Below are positions 37,979 to 48,090 of a stretch of DNA of 64,000 nt, in pieces. The stretch lies in the NCBI GenBank assembly GCA_047967505.1, contig CM106538.1. One strand, written 5' to 3'. Source of the stretch: Dipteris shenzhenensis. Its lineage: Eukaryota > Polypodiophyta > Polypodiopsida > Gleicheniales. Under the pieces are notes generated by a model. That model was not told the DNA's origin and ran no database searches. It worked only from the letters and a program-made list of their open reading frames with translations. Position numbers and translations under genes: made by a program. Numbering within the stretch: position 1 is the first letter of the stretch; every line of letters begins with the position of its first letter.

Positions 37979-38867
37979 AGCGTCCCTTGACCACTTCTGC
38001 CATGTAGTAGGCAAACTCCCAACCTGCAGTTTCACTCCAATGGTTTGTTGGAAAATGTGGAACACGAAGTCCAATGAAGCTCAATGGGCTCTCCCACTTT
38101 GAATATTCTGACATGGGCTTCCCTATGGAGAGAATGTGCAATACAATGGCAAATTGTGCAAGCGTGGATTGGCAATCCTTCAAGACCCTTTTCTCATACA
38201 AGTGTTGAATGGTTGCTCCAGCCTTTCTATCCTCTTTAAACTGCAATAAGTGAGCTTCATATTCAGCCATGTTTTGTTTATGCCTGCATTCACCACTACT
38301 CTTCCAACGAGCAACAATTTTTGTATTTCCATCAACCATCTCTTTCTCATAAACTTTTCCAAGGTGTTTCTCTATTGTGTCAAGCTTTAATTGCACCTTG
38401 ATTGATCGACCCAGCTTCCAACTACAAGCTATACAAGTAGCAAACTTTGATGACTCCTCATTTTCTGACTCCAAAGTTTGTATGATTGGATACTTTGAAA
38501 CCCAATCAGCTTGGAATGTCCTCTCGATATCCCATTGACCTCTCTTCCTCTTACTTTCCTTTCTAATTGACTCTCCTTCTCTTGGATTTGTTGGAGACGA
38601 GTGGTTGCTCCTTGCAATTGACTGTGTTGCATCCACTCCTACACTTTGGACATCTTGTGACGGTGTTGATGGAACAACTTTAGTTGATTTCAATGAGTGT
38701 AACATTTCATTGCTACCAAGGCTTTCCTTAGATAAACAATCTGGACCATGATCAGCTTGCTCAAGTCTTGTTGACTTACTTGAACCCATTGAGGATTCTG
38801 CCATGCAATTAAAATATTGTGTTAAACATCTAGCACTTGTTCCAACACTCTTCTTTTTTGGAGCCAT
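37979..38867 (-). pseudogene. hAT transposase, N-terminal fragment
   Basis: ATG at 38867 (MAPKKKSVGTSARCLTQYF) opens 296 residues. There is a Ser/Thr-rich N-terminus with a KRKRGQWD basic patch, then the CIACSW zinc-finger-like region with KLDTIEKHLGK (BED-like/TTF-like DNA-binding segment of this hAT group), and WEFAYYMAEVVKGRL at the end, where the copia LTR begins. The matching C-terminal fragment is at 30914-32550. The two do not quite meet: coding sequence with the first catalytic Asp is missing, which fits the truncated LTR on that side. Confidence 0.85.
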
Positions 38868-39420
38868 ATGTACATGAAAATAAACCTGGAGCTGAAAATT
38901 CCCAATTACAAATTTACAATGATTAGAGCTCTCTCTCTCTCAGCTTTGAAGGTTCAAAACATTCTTTTAATGCATGCTTAGAACACATAGCTTGAATACA
39001 TAGAATGGTAGCCATTGACCTCCACACACAAGAAGACTGTAGCCTATTAAGAGCCAAAAAATGTGCACTTCTATGTTGGCAAAATGAGCACAAATCTGAC
39101 ATTGTTGTCCTTGCTGGTTGAGCACAAATGTGGCATGCTTTTTTACATGAACAATAGCTGAAAATGGTAGGTAGAATTTCAATGTGGCAATGCTCTTGGC
39201 TGAATATCTGGCACTAAATATGTGGCAATGTGGTTGGCTGGATTGATGCACAAGTCTTGTGAAAACTAAAAGGCCGCACTCCCTGTTTGAGTTCTCTGAC
39301 ATGAGATGGACACAAACTGATTGAAGAAACAAGCAATCATATATAGATGTTGTATCTCAGTTTTGTTACTGTACAAACTGTTAGTCAGCATATATATATA
39401 TATATATAGATAGATACTAA
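38868..39420. other. hAT 5' flank, no gene seen
   Basis: Presumed promoter and terminal region of the hAT element. A short (CT)n run (about 38931-38941) and a (TA)n run (about 39391-39410) are the only clear structures. I could not identify hAT terminal inverted repeats or an 8-bp duplication. Confidence 0.4.
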
Positions 39421-39730
39421 ATACTAGTTGAAAATGATGAGTACAAACTATTACCGTTCTAGTATTAAGTATTAGTATTTGAATTAGTTTTCAAACAATT
39501 AGCATTCAAACTAGTATTCAAAGTATTTGAACTACTATCTAGTATCTAGTATTAGTATTTGAACTAGTATAGTTAGAACATTAGCACTTGATAGTACTCA
39601 AAGTGTTAATATTCAAACTAGTAATTAGTAAGTAATGGACCGTCAATAATAGACCTAGTTGATCAGTGGTTAGTAATTAGAAAAGTGTTCAATTGACAAT
39701 AGTTGGAACATTAGTAGTCATTAGTAGTTA
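39421..39730. repeat. degenerate ACTAGTATTAGT-type tract, right of the hAT remnant
   Basis: Recurring AGTATTAGTATTTGAACTAG-type words, the same low-complexity vocabulary as 30290-30665 read on the other strand. The tract continues at 40210-40356 and 47660-47880. Confidence 0.65.
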
Positions 39731-40207
39731 CTAACACCTGTTAATACCCCAAGGACTGAACCAATCATGACACCCTGTGAAACTAGAGCCATCGATTTAT
39801 CCTTGACCTAAGTGGAAAGGCATGAGAAACCATAAACCTAGATTTATCTTGGAGCATGAACTAGGATAACGCTTGAGGGAAGGTATGTTGGAGCAAGCAT
39901 TATCCTTTGTATTGTTCATATGCTAGAGGTGTGTGTGATTAGGGAGAGATTCTCCTGAATTCTAGAACATGTTGACTTTTTGAAAGGCATCTGTTGCTTT
40001 GTATGGAATGGACATGTGCCTGGACATGTGAACACACCATGTGTACCCATGTGATTATCATGTGATGACTGACATGTGGACAAGACTGGAAGTCTATATA
40101 TGTAAAAATTTGTTCATGGAATGATAACTCAATTTCCCATCTTCTTGTCAATACGCTTCTACCATTCCAACCTCCTGGAATCCCCACCATGTTTATAGTT
40201 CCTTCAG
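39731..40207 (+). mobile_element. insertion with LTR-like part (39888-40207), type uncertain
   Basis: A segment of ordinary composition interrupts the AT-rich tract and is flanked by near-identical GTCATTAGTAGTTA (about 39717-39730 and 40208-40221). Inside, a purine-rich GAGGGAAGGTA precedes TGTTGGAGCAAGC (39888), with TATA-like GTCTATATATGTAAA near 40092-40106. That is the layout of a 3' polypurine tract and LTR. The flanking repeat is too long for an LTR-element duplication and could be chance within the repetitive tract. Confidence 0.4.
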
Positions 40208-40565
40208 TCATTAGTAGTTAGTAACTCAATGCTAACTCTACTAACTATTGATGCTCCTATCTAGTATCTACTATCTACTAGTAAATACTACTTACTAATT
40301 CTACTATAACTACAACTGTTGTAACAAGATACTACTAACCACTAGTAATAAAGATGCTAGATACTATTAGTTGCCAGCGTGGGAGTCCCCTGGGCCCCGG
40401 CCTCCTTTGAGACGACGAGCGATGGGGGTGATGGAGGAGGGGGGGACATAGGAGGAGGGGAGGGAGGAGGCAGCAGAGGAGAGGAGGATGATGAGGGGGG
40501 GGTTTTCTGCTGTGGCATCTGGCTGACCTTCTCCTTCCCCTTTCCAAATTGCCACTGCCTGCTAC

Positions 40566-40863
40566 TGTAAAGAATGAGGGAGAGAGATAGGAGACTCAAG
40601 TTCAGCTTTCTTCACAACACACAAAAGAGAGAGGACACAAGGTTGGAGGGTGAAGCCTTTCTTCACTTTTGCACACAACAACAATACAATAGAAGAGGGA
40701 AAATACCCTATATGTCAAACCTAGAATACGTGGTTCATATGTGAACCCAAACCAAAAACATACGTGGTAGTCTAACTACACCACGAGTACAACTAACATA
40801 GGCGGTGACATAAATGATAGTCATCCAGGAGATGTATCGGGGGTAGAGCTTGATATCTCAACA
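40566..40863 (-). repeat. 3' LTR of the young copia element
   Basis: 298 bp, minus-strand start TGTTGAGATATCAAGC, end TTCTTTACA. Same sequence as 45754-46051 by eye. The polypurine tract abuts it at 40864. Confidence 0.96.
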
Positions 40864-43800
40864 CTCCCCCTCAAGCTCAAATCCATCTCACGTACACCAA
40901 GCAAGCTCCTAAATCTGCGAAGCTTCTCGGTACCCAATGCCTTCGTAAAAATATCAGCCACCTGCTCCTTAGTGCTGACATAGACAAGATCAACCTCACC
41001 AGCTAGAACCTTCTCTCTCACAAAGTGATAATGCACCTCAATGTGCTTCGTTCTAGCATGATAAACTGGGTTATTAGCAAGCATGATGCTGCTAATGTTG
41101 TCACAATGAATGACAACTGCTGCATGAATTGACTGTCCCATATCTGCAAGTAGCTTCCGTAACCAAGCTACCTCACATGCAGCCATTGCTGCACCCCTGT
41201 ACTCAGCCTCTGTGCTCGACAAGGCAACTGTTGGCTGCTTCTTGCTGCTCCAACTGATGGCACCACTCCCAAGGGAAAACATAAAACCACTAGTAGATCT
41301 CCTGTCTGAGACACTACCAGCCCAGTCAGCATCTGTGTATCCATGTACCTGTAATGCACACCCAGCTTCATAAAACAGTCCATAATGCAATGTGGACTTC
41401 ACATACCGCAGTATGCGCCTAGCCGCATCCAAATGTGGCTTCCTCGGTGCCTGCATAAACTGACTCACCAGCCCCACAGCATAGCTCAAATCTGGTCTGG
41501 TTATAGTCATGTAAATCAAGCTACCTACTATGCGCCTGTACATAGTAATATCTTCAAGAAGCTCACCTGTCTCTGCATTGAGCTTCACATTCTGCTCCAA
41601 TGGAACAGAGATAGGCTTACAGCCTGTCATCCCATATTTGGACAGCATGTCCAAACCGTATTGCCTTTGCAACAGCCATATCCCACTCGGGGATCTAATA
41701 ACCTCAATGCCCAAGAAGTAACGCAGCTCTCCCAAATCCTTCATCTCAAATTTCTGCTTCAACAGCAGCTTCACTTCATTAATGTCTGCATCACTATCAC
41801 CTGTAATAATCAAGTCATCAACATAGATGACTATAAGCACAATCCCTCTGTTTGTCCTTTTCACATAAAGTGAAAAATCTGAATTGGAAATCTGAAATCC
41901 AATAGTGACAAGATATTGCCCTATCTTGTCTGACCATGCCCTCGGCGCCTGTTTTAAGCCATACAAGGCTTTGCGCAACCTGCATACAAAATCGGGATGT
42001 GAATTATCCTCATAACCTTCCGGCTGCATCATATAAACCTCTTCCTGCAAATCACCATGCAAGAAGGCATTTTTCACATCCATCTGATGCAAAGACCATC
42101 CCTTTGCAGCAGCCATAGCAATTACTGCTCTCACGGTTGCCATCCTTGCAACTGGGCTGAAAGTTTCCTCATAGTCAATTCCATATGTCTGTGCAAAACC
42201 TTTGGCAACCAATCTTGCCTTGTACCTGCTAACAGACCCATCAGCATTGTGCTTTACTTTGTAAACCCACTTGCAGCCAATAGCCTTCTTATCATGAGGC
42301 AAAGGCATCAAATCCCAAGTGTGGTTTGCATCCAAGGCAGCCATCTCTTCATCCATAGCTGCTTCCCAATTTTTATGCCCTGCTGCATCCTCAAAACATG
42401 TGGGCTCTGGCTCCTCTAGAACCTTGACCATATAAGCATAGTGATGTGCTGTATACCCATCATATCTCAGCCTGTCAACTGGATACTTAATACGAGTGGA
42501 CCTCCGTACAACTGGATCGGTTGCAGGAGTCTTTAAATCATGCCTGCTTTTCCTTGCACCAGGTGTAACAACAGAAGGAATCCCAAGTTCCTCATCAAGG
42601 CTCATTTCAGAGCCACTTGACTCTCCATCAACATGAGAGGTACCAGCAGACACATCAAACACTGGAGCATGGTCCACTTTTTCTTTTCCCTTATGTGATA
42701 CCTGCACAACACTATCAGGACTGCCATGTGACGATTCACTAGATCTCAATCTCCCTGTCCATGCATTAGATCCACTAGTAGAGGACTCTCTGGGTCCACT
42801 CAAGGCTTGAGATTGCTGCTCTAGATTTATTGCAGCATTCCCATTTCCTGCATCTGCATCTCCTACCATAACAGTTGGTGCATACCAGCTGCTCATTTCA
42901 TCAAAAACAACATCTCTGCTCACTTGCATTTTGCGGGTGGAAGGGTTATAACAGCGATACCCTTTCTGGTGCAGAGCATATCCAATAAAGATGCATTTTT
43001 CTGCCTTTGGATCCAGCTTTGTTCTCTTCTCATCAGGAACATGAACATAAGCTATGCAACCAAATACCTTCAAGTGAGAAATATCTGGTTTTTGGCCTGT
43101 ATACATTTCTTCAGGCGTCATGCCATGGACAGCTGCAGTGGGGGTTCTGTTCATAATATAAACAGCAGTTGCTACTGCTTCAGCCCAAAAATAATCAGGC
43201 ATGTTTTTCTCATTTAGGATCGCCCGTCCTACTTCTGCAATATGCCTGTTCTTCCTTTCCGCAACCCCATTCTGCTGAGGGGTAGACCTGCATGAGTACT
43301 TCCTTTCAATTCCCTGTTCTTTCAGATATTCACAAAATTCTTCTGAAAAGTACTCTCCCCCTCCATCAGATCTTAGCACTTTAATATGCACACCTTTCTC
43401 TTTTTCAACCATGGCCTTAAAAGCCTTGAAATGGCTGAACACTTCACTTTTGTGCTTCATAAAATAAATCCACACCTTCCTAGTGTAGTCATCAATAAAC
43501 GTCACATAATAATGGCATCCACCAATAGAAGCAATTTTGGTTGTCCAAACATCTGAATGGATCACTTCCAAAGGTCTTCTGCTCACCTTAGCATTTTTGG
43601 GAAATGCATGTCTGGCCTGCTTACCCATTTGGCATGCTTCACATACCTTTTGCATTCCCTCAACTCTGAATTTAGGCAAACCTGCAACAATGTTTTTCGT
43701 TTGCATAGATTTCAGCCTTTGTATATTCACATGCCCAATGCGCTTGTGCCATATCTCAATATCTGCAATGACACCTCTCCCATGCGCAAACATAGCAGCT

Positions 43801-44309
43801 TTTACCTCAGGCATATCAACATCCAAGGTGAACATTCTGCCATTTTTGTTGCCTTCCGCAACCAAGCGGCACTTATTTTTCAAGTCCTCAACAAAACATC
43901 CATCAGGATTAAATCTAACCTGCAGACCTTGCTCAACCATCTGGCCAACTGAAACCAGGTTCTTAGTGATTTTTGGAACATGAAGTACATCTGCCAAGTA
44001 CTTTGTTTTGCCATCCTGCATAGCCAATGGCACTTTACCAACCTGCGTAATTGGGTGCGTAGTATCATCACCTGTTTCAACATAACCTGGCTTATCCAAA
44101 TTTCTAACATCATGAAACCACTCACCATGACTAGTCATGTGGTTAGAGGCACCTGAATCAACATACCAAACATCATTGCAAGCTGCAGCATCTCCTGACA
44201 TGGAGTTAACCATATGCTGCATCACAAAAAGGTGCTCATTTCTGTCGTCACCATGCCCACTTGATGATGCATAGTTGCTTTGCTGCAACTTCCCACTTTT
44301 GATGTCATT
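40821..44309 (-). CDS. copia pol polyprotein (protease-integrase-RT-RNase H)
   Basis: The frame is open from the stop at 44310 to its own stop at 40821. Counting from the Met at 44288 (1155 residues): protease VDSGASNHM at about 43-51; pre-integrase HKRIGHVN at about 181; integrase triad Asp 245 (HSDVW), Asp 308 (RSDGG) and Glu 344 (GVAER), giving the DD35E spacing of copia integrases; RT with Asp 737 (MDVKNAF) and YVDD at 822-825; then RNase H (TDADWAG, SSTEAEYRGAA). All key residues are present. Upstream gag is in the same frame but cut off by a single TAG. The last ~14 residues run into the LTR. It would be a complete, potentially active polyprotein but for that stop. Confidence 0.95.
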   Translation of the reverse strand, partial: NDIKSGKLQQSNYASSSGHGDDRNEHLFVMQHMVNSMSGDAAACNDVWYVDSGASNHMTSHGEWFHDVRNLDKPGYVETGDDTTHPITQVGKVPLAMQDGKTKYLADVLHVPKITKNLVSVGQMVEQGLQVRFNPDGCFVEDLKNKCRLVAEGNKNGRMFTLDVDMPEVKAAMFAHGRGVIADIEIWHKRIGHVNIQRLKSMQTKNIVAGLPKFRVEGMQKVCEACQMGKQARHAFPKNAKVSRRPLEVIHSDVWTTKIASIGGCHYYVTFIDDYTRKVWIYFMKHKSEVFSHFKAFKAMVEKEKGVHIKVLRSDGGGEYFSEEFCEYLKEQGIERKYSCRSTPQQNGVAERKNRHIAEVGRAILNEKNMPDYFWAEAVATAVYIMNRTPTAAVHGMTPEEMYTGQKPDISHLKVFGCIAYVHVPDEKRTKLDPKAEKCIFIGYALHQKGYRCYNPSTRKMQVSRDVVFDEMSSWYAPTVMVGDADAGNGNAAINLEQQSQALSGPRESSTSGSNAWTGRLRSSESSHGSPDSVVQVSHKGKEKVDHAPVFDVSAGTSHVDGESSGSEMSLDEELGIPSVVTPGARKSRHDLKTPATDPVVRRSTRIKYPVDRLRYDGYTAHHYAYMVKVLEEPEPTCFEDAAGHKNWEAAMDEEMAALDANHTWDLMPLPHDKKAIGCKWVYKVKHNADGSVSRYKARLVAKGFAQTYGIDYEETFSPVARMATVRAVIAMAAAKGWSLHQMDVKNAFLHGDLQEEVYMMQPEGYEDNSHPDFVCRLRKALYGLKQAPRAWSDKIGQYLVTIGFQISNSDFSLYVKRTNRGIVLIVIYVDDLIITGDSDADINEVKLLLKQKFEMKDLGELRYFLGIEVIRSPSGIWLLQRQYGLDMLSKYGMTGCKPISVPLEQNVKLNAETGELLEDITMYRRIVGSLIYMTITRPDLSYAVGLVSQFMQAPRKPHLDAARRILRYVKSTLHYGLFYEAGCALQVHGYTDADWAGSVSDRRSTSGFMFSLGSGAISWSSKKQPTVALSSTEAEYRGAAMAACEVAWLRKLLADMGQSIHAAVVIHCDNISSIMLANNPVYHARTKHIEVHYHFVREKVLAGEVDLVYVSTKEQVADIFTKALGTEKLRRFRSLLGVREMDLSLRGSVEISSSTPDTSPG

Positions 44310-45176
44310 CTATTTTTTATAGCATGTATTCTCCTTGTGTCCAGGCTTTCCACAATAATAGCATTCTGTGCTGCTATTTACTTGCTGGTTCCTTTGCCAT
44401 GAACCACGGCCTCTTTGGCTCCCCCTGCCTCTAGAACTACCACATCCTCCTCCATAGGACTGGTTTTCCTGTTGTTGCTGTTGGTTCTGATTTCCTGCAC
44501 GGCCACCAAAACGGCCTCTTCCTCTACCCCTGCCTCTACCTGTATTCGAGTAGAAAGCAGTCTCTTGAGAAGTTGAGGTGGCTGAACCACCATTCCTTTG
44601 CTCTTCACTCAGCAAGAGAGCAATAAGTTCCTGAAAATCAAGAAATGTTTCACGGACTCCAATGGATGTCCGAAATTGTGCATAATCTTTCCCAAGACCA
44701 TTCAAGGTCACGGACACTAAGTCCTCATCATCAACAGGTGCTCCAATGGAGGCAAGAGAATCTGCAAGGCCTTTCACCTTCAAGGAATACTCATTTATAT
44801 TCAGATTTTTCCTTTGCACATTGTGCAACTCCTGCTTTAGCTGCATCTTTCGTGCTTTGGTATTTGTGCTATATAGCTTCACCAATGTGTCCCATGCCTC
44901 CTTAGGCGTCTCTACATCCTGTATATGCACAATCATAGAATCTGAAATGCTAACAGACAGCCAATACAGGCATTTTCTGGCTTTTTCATGCCATTCTTTA
45001 AAGGCCTTCAATTCAGCAGGAGTAGGAGCAGCACCCAAAACTGGTTCTGTAGTTTCACCACTGATGTAATCCCAAACTCCCTTTCCCATAAGGAAGTTTG
45101 TCATCCTGAACTTCCATGCTTGGAAGTTGTTCTTATCAAGCTTCTCACTGACAATGGTAGACAGATTCTCAGACAT
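44310..45176 (-). CDS. copia gag, ended by a premature TAG
   Basis: The start is the ATG at 45176 (MSENLSTIVSEKLDKNNFQ); nine upstream codons are also open but the family start is here. The UBN2-type capsid region (KEAWDTLVKLYSTNTKARKM, GLADSLASIGAPVDDEDLV) is followed by an RG-rich stretch and the zinc knuckle CYYCGKPGHKENTC. The frame ends CYKK-stop at 44310-44312. The related copy at 34187 has CAG there (CYKKQNDI), so the stop is a recent C-to-T change. Readthrough or reversion would join it to pol. Confidence 0.93.
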   Translation of the reverse strand: MSENLSTIVSEKLDKNNFQAWKFRMTNFLMGKGVWDYISGETTEPVLGAAPTPAELKAFKEWHEKARKCLYWLSVSISDSMIVHIQDVETPKEAWDTLVKLYSTNTKARKMQLKQELHNVQRKNLNINEYSLKVKGLADSLASIGAPVDDEDLVSVTLNGLGKDYAQFRTSIGVRETFLDFQELIALLLSEEQRNGGSATSTSQETAFYSNTGRGRGRGRGRFGGRAGNQNQQQQQENQSYGGGCGSSRGRGSQRGRGSWQRNQQVNSSTECYYCGKPGHKENTCYKK

Positions 45177-45753
45177 TTTACAAATCACGAATTGCAACAG
45201 CAACCTGTAAACACAGCAAATGCCTCACAAGGGCAAATAGCAAAACTTCTGCGAAAAGCCTCACAGGGGCAGATCTGCAACACTGACGAAAGTGGTATTT
45301 CATCACACAGTCACTTCCTAGTGACGATTTTGCATCAACAGGCAATAGGCATGAATCTGCAACTCCCAATATCTCTGCACACAGGCATATGATGCAATTT
45401 CTATGGCACTTTTCCACCGACTAGCCGCGCGGTGGTCGCACAGCAAAAACAGGGCCTTTTTCTGAGTGCCTGCGAAGAACTTGCGGCTTCAAAACGGGCC
45501 CCGAAACGGCCTCAAATCAAAAAACTAAAGTCACCAAGGGCTTCGCCCGCTCCCGCAGCATATACTGCGCTCTCGCCACACCGCGAAGGGCCTCTCAATC
45601 TGAAACAGTGCACTCCTACACTTCTGGCTGTGCTACCTGCAGAGATTTGCTCCCAAACTCGAAATAGGAAAGCAACACTGGTCCTCTTACCAGGACACCA
45701 CAAACTTGGCTTGCTTTCTTGAGCTCCTTACCTCGAACAAGGCTCTGATACCA
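45177..45753 (-). other. leader and primer-binding site of the young copia element
   Basis: Primer-binding site at 45738-45753 and a ~560-bp leader shared in blocks with the leader at 32784-33307. No coding function is evident. Confidence 0.85.
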
Positions 45754-46051
45754 TGTAAAGAATGAGGGAGAGAGATAGGAGACTCAAGTTCAGCTTTCTT
45801 CACAACACACAAAAGAGAGAGGACACAAGGTTGGAGGGTGAAGCCTTTCTTCACTTTTGCACACAACAACAATACAATAGAAGAGGGAAAATACCCTATA
45901 TGTCAAACCTAGAATACGTGGTTCATATGTGAACCCAAACCAAAAACATACGTGGTAGTCTAACTACACCACGAGTACAACTAACATAGGCGGTGACATA
46001 AATGATAGTCATCCAGGAGATGTATCGGGGGTAGAGCTTGATATCTCAACA
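45754..46051 (-). repeat. 5' LTR of the young copia element
   Basis: 298 bp, same sequence as 40566-40863 by eye. The outer edge is followed by the GCTAC target duplication (46052-46056). Confidence 0.96.
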
Positions 46052-46919
46052 GCTACAGCCCACTTCTTCACTCTCAAGGTGGGTATCCATCTGAGTTGGT
46101 TTGCCCTTTTTCTTCTTTGGTCTTTTCTTTTTCTTTTCCACCTTTTTCCATCCTTCCTCCCTTGGTGGGGTAGAAGTGTGGTAGGTGGAATCCAGTGCGG
46201 CAAGTTGGGCCAGGCTGGGGGTAGTGAAGGGCTTTGATCTGGTGAAACGTGGGCAAGACCGTGCTTGGTGTCCAAAACCATGGCATCTCAAGCACTGGTT
46301 AGGAAGGCCTGTGACTATAAGACTGTGTCACAATGCTTGCATCCGTCATGATCTCGAGATGATCTCTAGCTCTAAAGAAATACTATGCGGGTTTAAGATT
46401 GCTACTCTAACTCAAGGGACTCCCAGGGCAGCCACCACATCTACAAACGTATCTTGCATGACCCACCCAAAATGTGCCCCCAAGTCTTTGACAATAGGGC
46501 GTAGCTCCGCTGTGAGACTTGGGAACTATAACGTGACTGGATGGTGAGGTATGTGGAAGCGCTCGTCAAAGTTAGCTGCGCTGAAGCCCCTATACCACGG
46601 GACTAGGTTGATGATGAGTCTTCCATCCACGGCAATCGGAGAGCGGTCTAGGAAGGCTCTTGTGGCTCTCGGGTGGGAAAGTCAAAGCCAAATGATGCCG
46701 CAGCCCATGAGGGCAACATCCTCTATGTGACTATCCTCCAGAAGCAAGGTCTCTTGGAGCCAATCCCGTACCTCTGCTTGTGAAGGGAAGTACCCTATGA
46801 CCTGCCCATGGTGGTTTGTTGCTCTGTCAGAATTACTCGATAAGATTTGGATGTAGGGGGGTCCTACTGGGCCACCGGTTCCTAGTTGGGAGCTGCCATA
46901 TCGAGGGGTGACTTACTGC

Positions 46920-47650
46920 TAGCTCTCGCAAGAGGGAAGGGATTGAAGCCGTGAGGAGAAGAGGTGATGAAGGCGATGGCTCAATCCAGAGATGAAGGGG
47001 CTGAGTCACTGCCTACCTGTAGGCATGCTGGTAACAACCCGCTACGAGTAGGGACGCCTACCAGGAGTTGCCCACAAGTCACGAGTCCTTGCGCAACAAC
47101 CTATCAGTGTGCAGATCTGTTCTCACATGAGCAAGCCACTTCATAGCTGAACATGAGTAGGAGGTGCACGAAGTTTGATCACACAGGTAGACACCCTGCG
47201 CAAGTTGGGCACGCTCAGGCCAAGAACAGAAACGTAAGCTAGTCACTAGCGAAGAGCTTAACAGGGGACGCGCAAAGTGGTCTGTCTGGTCATGCAGATA
47301 GACACCCTGCACAATCTGGGAACTTCAAGCCAAGGGCAGATTTGCACAGACCTTGACGAGGGTGAAACTGTCGATTACAAACAGACTGGAGGGCAAAACT
47401 GTCAATGACGAGCAGAATGGCGAAACTGTCAATGACGAGCAGAATGGTGGGCAAAACTGTCAACGACAAACAGAATGGCGGGGCTGAGCAGGTGATGCAC
47501 AGAGGGGTGGCGAGGCGGAAGCTGGAGCCTACTGGAGCAGGTGACAGTTGGAGGGTCGCGTTCAGAGGGGTGGCACGATGAGGAGGAGGAGATAAGGTAG
47601 ATGGGGTAGGGAGGAGAGCGGGAGCATGAGCAGGAGCTATACTATATACA
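46920..47650 (-). repeat. repeat-rich region upstream of LINE ORF1 (possible LINE 5' UTR)
   Basis: Two copies of a ~38-bp unit (AGACACCCTGC-CAA-TGGG) occur near 47180-47220 and 47290-47330. A ~30-bp unit built on AAACTGTCAATGACGAGCAG is repeated about four times at 47360-47485. GC-rich repetitive sequence immediately 5' of ORF1 would fit an L1 5' UTR; this is inference. Confidence 0.55.
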
Positions 47651-47659
47651 TACTTGTAC

Positions 47660-47885
47660 ATGTAGATGCTAATTGGATCTAGATACTAAATATAGACTAG
47701 ATCTAGATCCTAACTACTCATCTATTGACCTCTGATCTACTGATCAACTAACTAGTTAGTATACATTCATTAATAGACAATTAGTATAGTTCATTACTAA
47801 TTACTAACTAATCAGTAGTTGAATACAATGTATACAGTTTACTGACTATCTATTACTGAATAATTGTATACTGAATAGAATAGAA
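47660..47885. repeat. degenerate ACTAATTACTAAC-type tract
   Basis: Same AT-rich word set as 39421-39730 and 40210-40356. The LINE therefore appears to have landed inside this tract. Nothing coding in 47890-48090. Confidence 0.6.
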
Positions 47886-48090
47886 TGTAGTTACTCTTCC
47901 TCGTGGTTGAGCCTTCCCTTCATTGCTCTACTTTGTGTGTAGTGGGCGGCAATGTTGGCGGGAAACTGTAGCTTCTGATGGGCTCTAATGGCAACCCAAC
48001 AGGCTGAAATTCAGATGGGTCATCACATGTGAAACATTGCCAACCAAGTGACCTACTGCTCCAATTCTATGGCCTAGAATATGCCCTTTC

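Larger units (their letters stand above)
40566..46051 (-). mobile_element. young full-length Ty1/copia element (5486 bp)
   Basis: Two 298-bp LTRs (40566-40863 and 45754-46051) look identical base for base. A 5-bp target duplication GCTAC lies at 40561-40565 and 46052-46056. Primer-binding site TGGTATCAGAGCCTTG (45738-45753, minus strand) and a polypurine tract (minus strand, 40864-40880) are in place. Gag-pol is open apart from one stop. It is related to family 1 but has a distinct, shorter LTR. It sits inside the LINE ORF1. Confidence 0.96.
40357..46912 (-). pseudogene. LINE (L1-type) ORF1 protein, split by a copia insertion
   Basis: The part right of the insertion (46912-46052) reads leftwards with GYFPSQAEVRDWLQ, a GFSAANFDERFHIPHHPV region and GAHFGWVMQDTF, resembling the DUF4283 domain of plant L1 ORF1/Gag-like proteins. 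The knuckle CLRCHGFGHQARSC (near 46300-46260) and a Lys-rich tail (KKKKRPKKKKGK) follow. Four stops interrupt it. The left part (40565-40357) continues in the same frame after the 5-bp target duplication and ends with a Pro/Ser-rich tail and stop. ORF1 binds RNA in L1 particles. ORF2 (endonuclease/RT) is not found downstream, so the LINE is truncated or was cut at about 40357. Confidence 0.8.
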
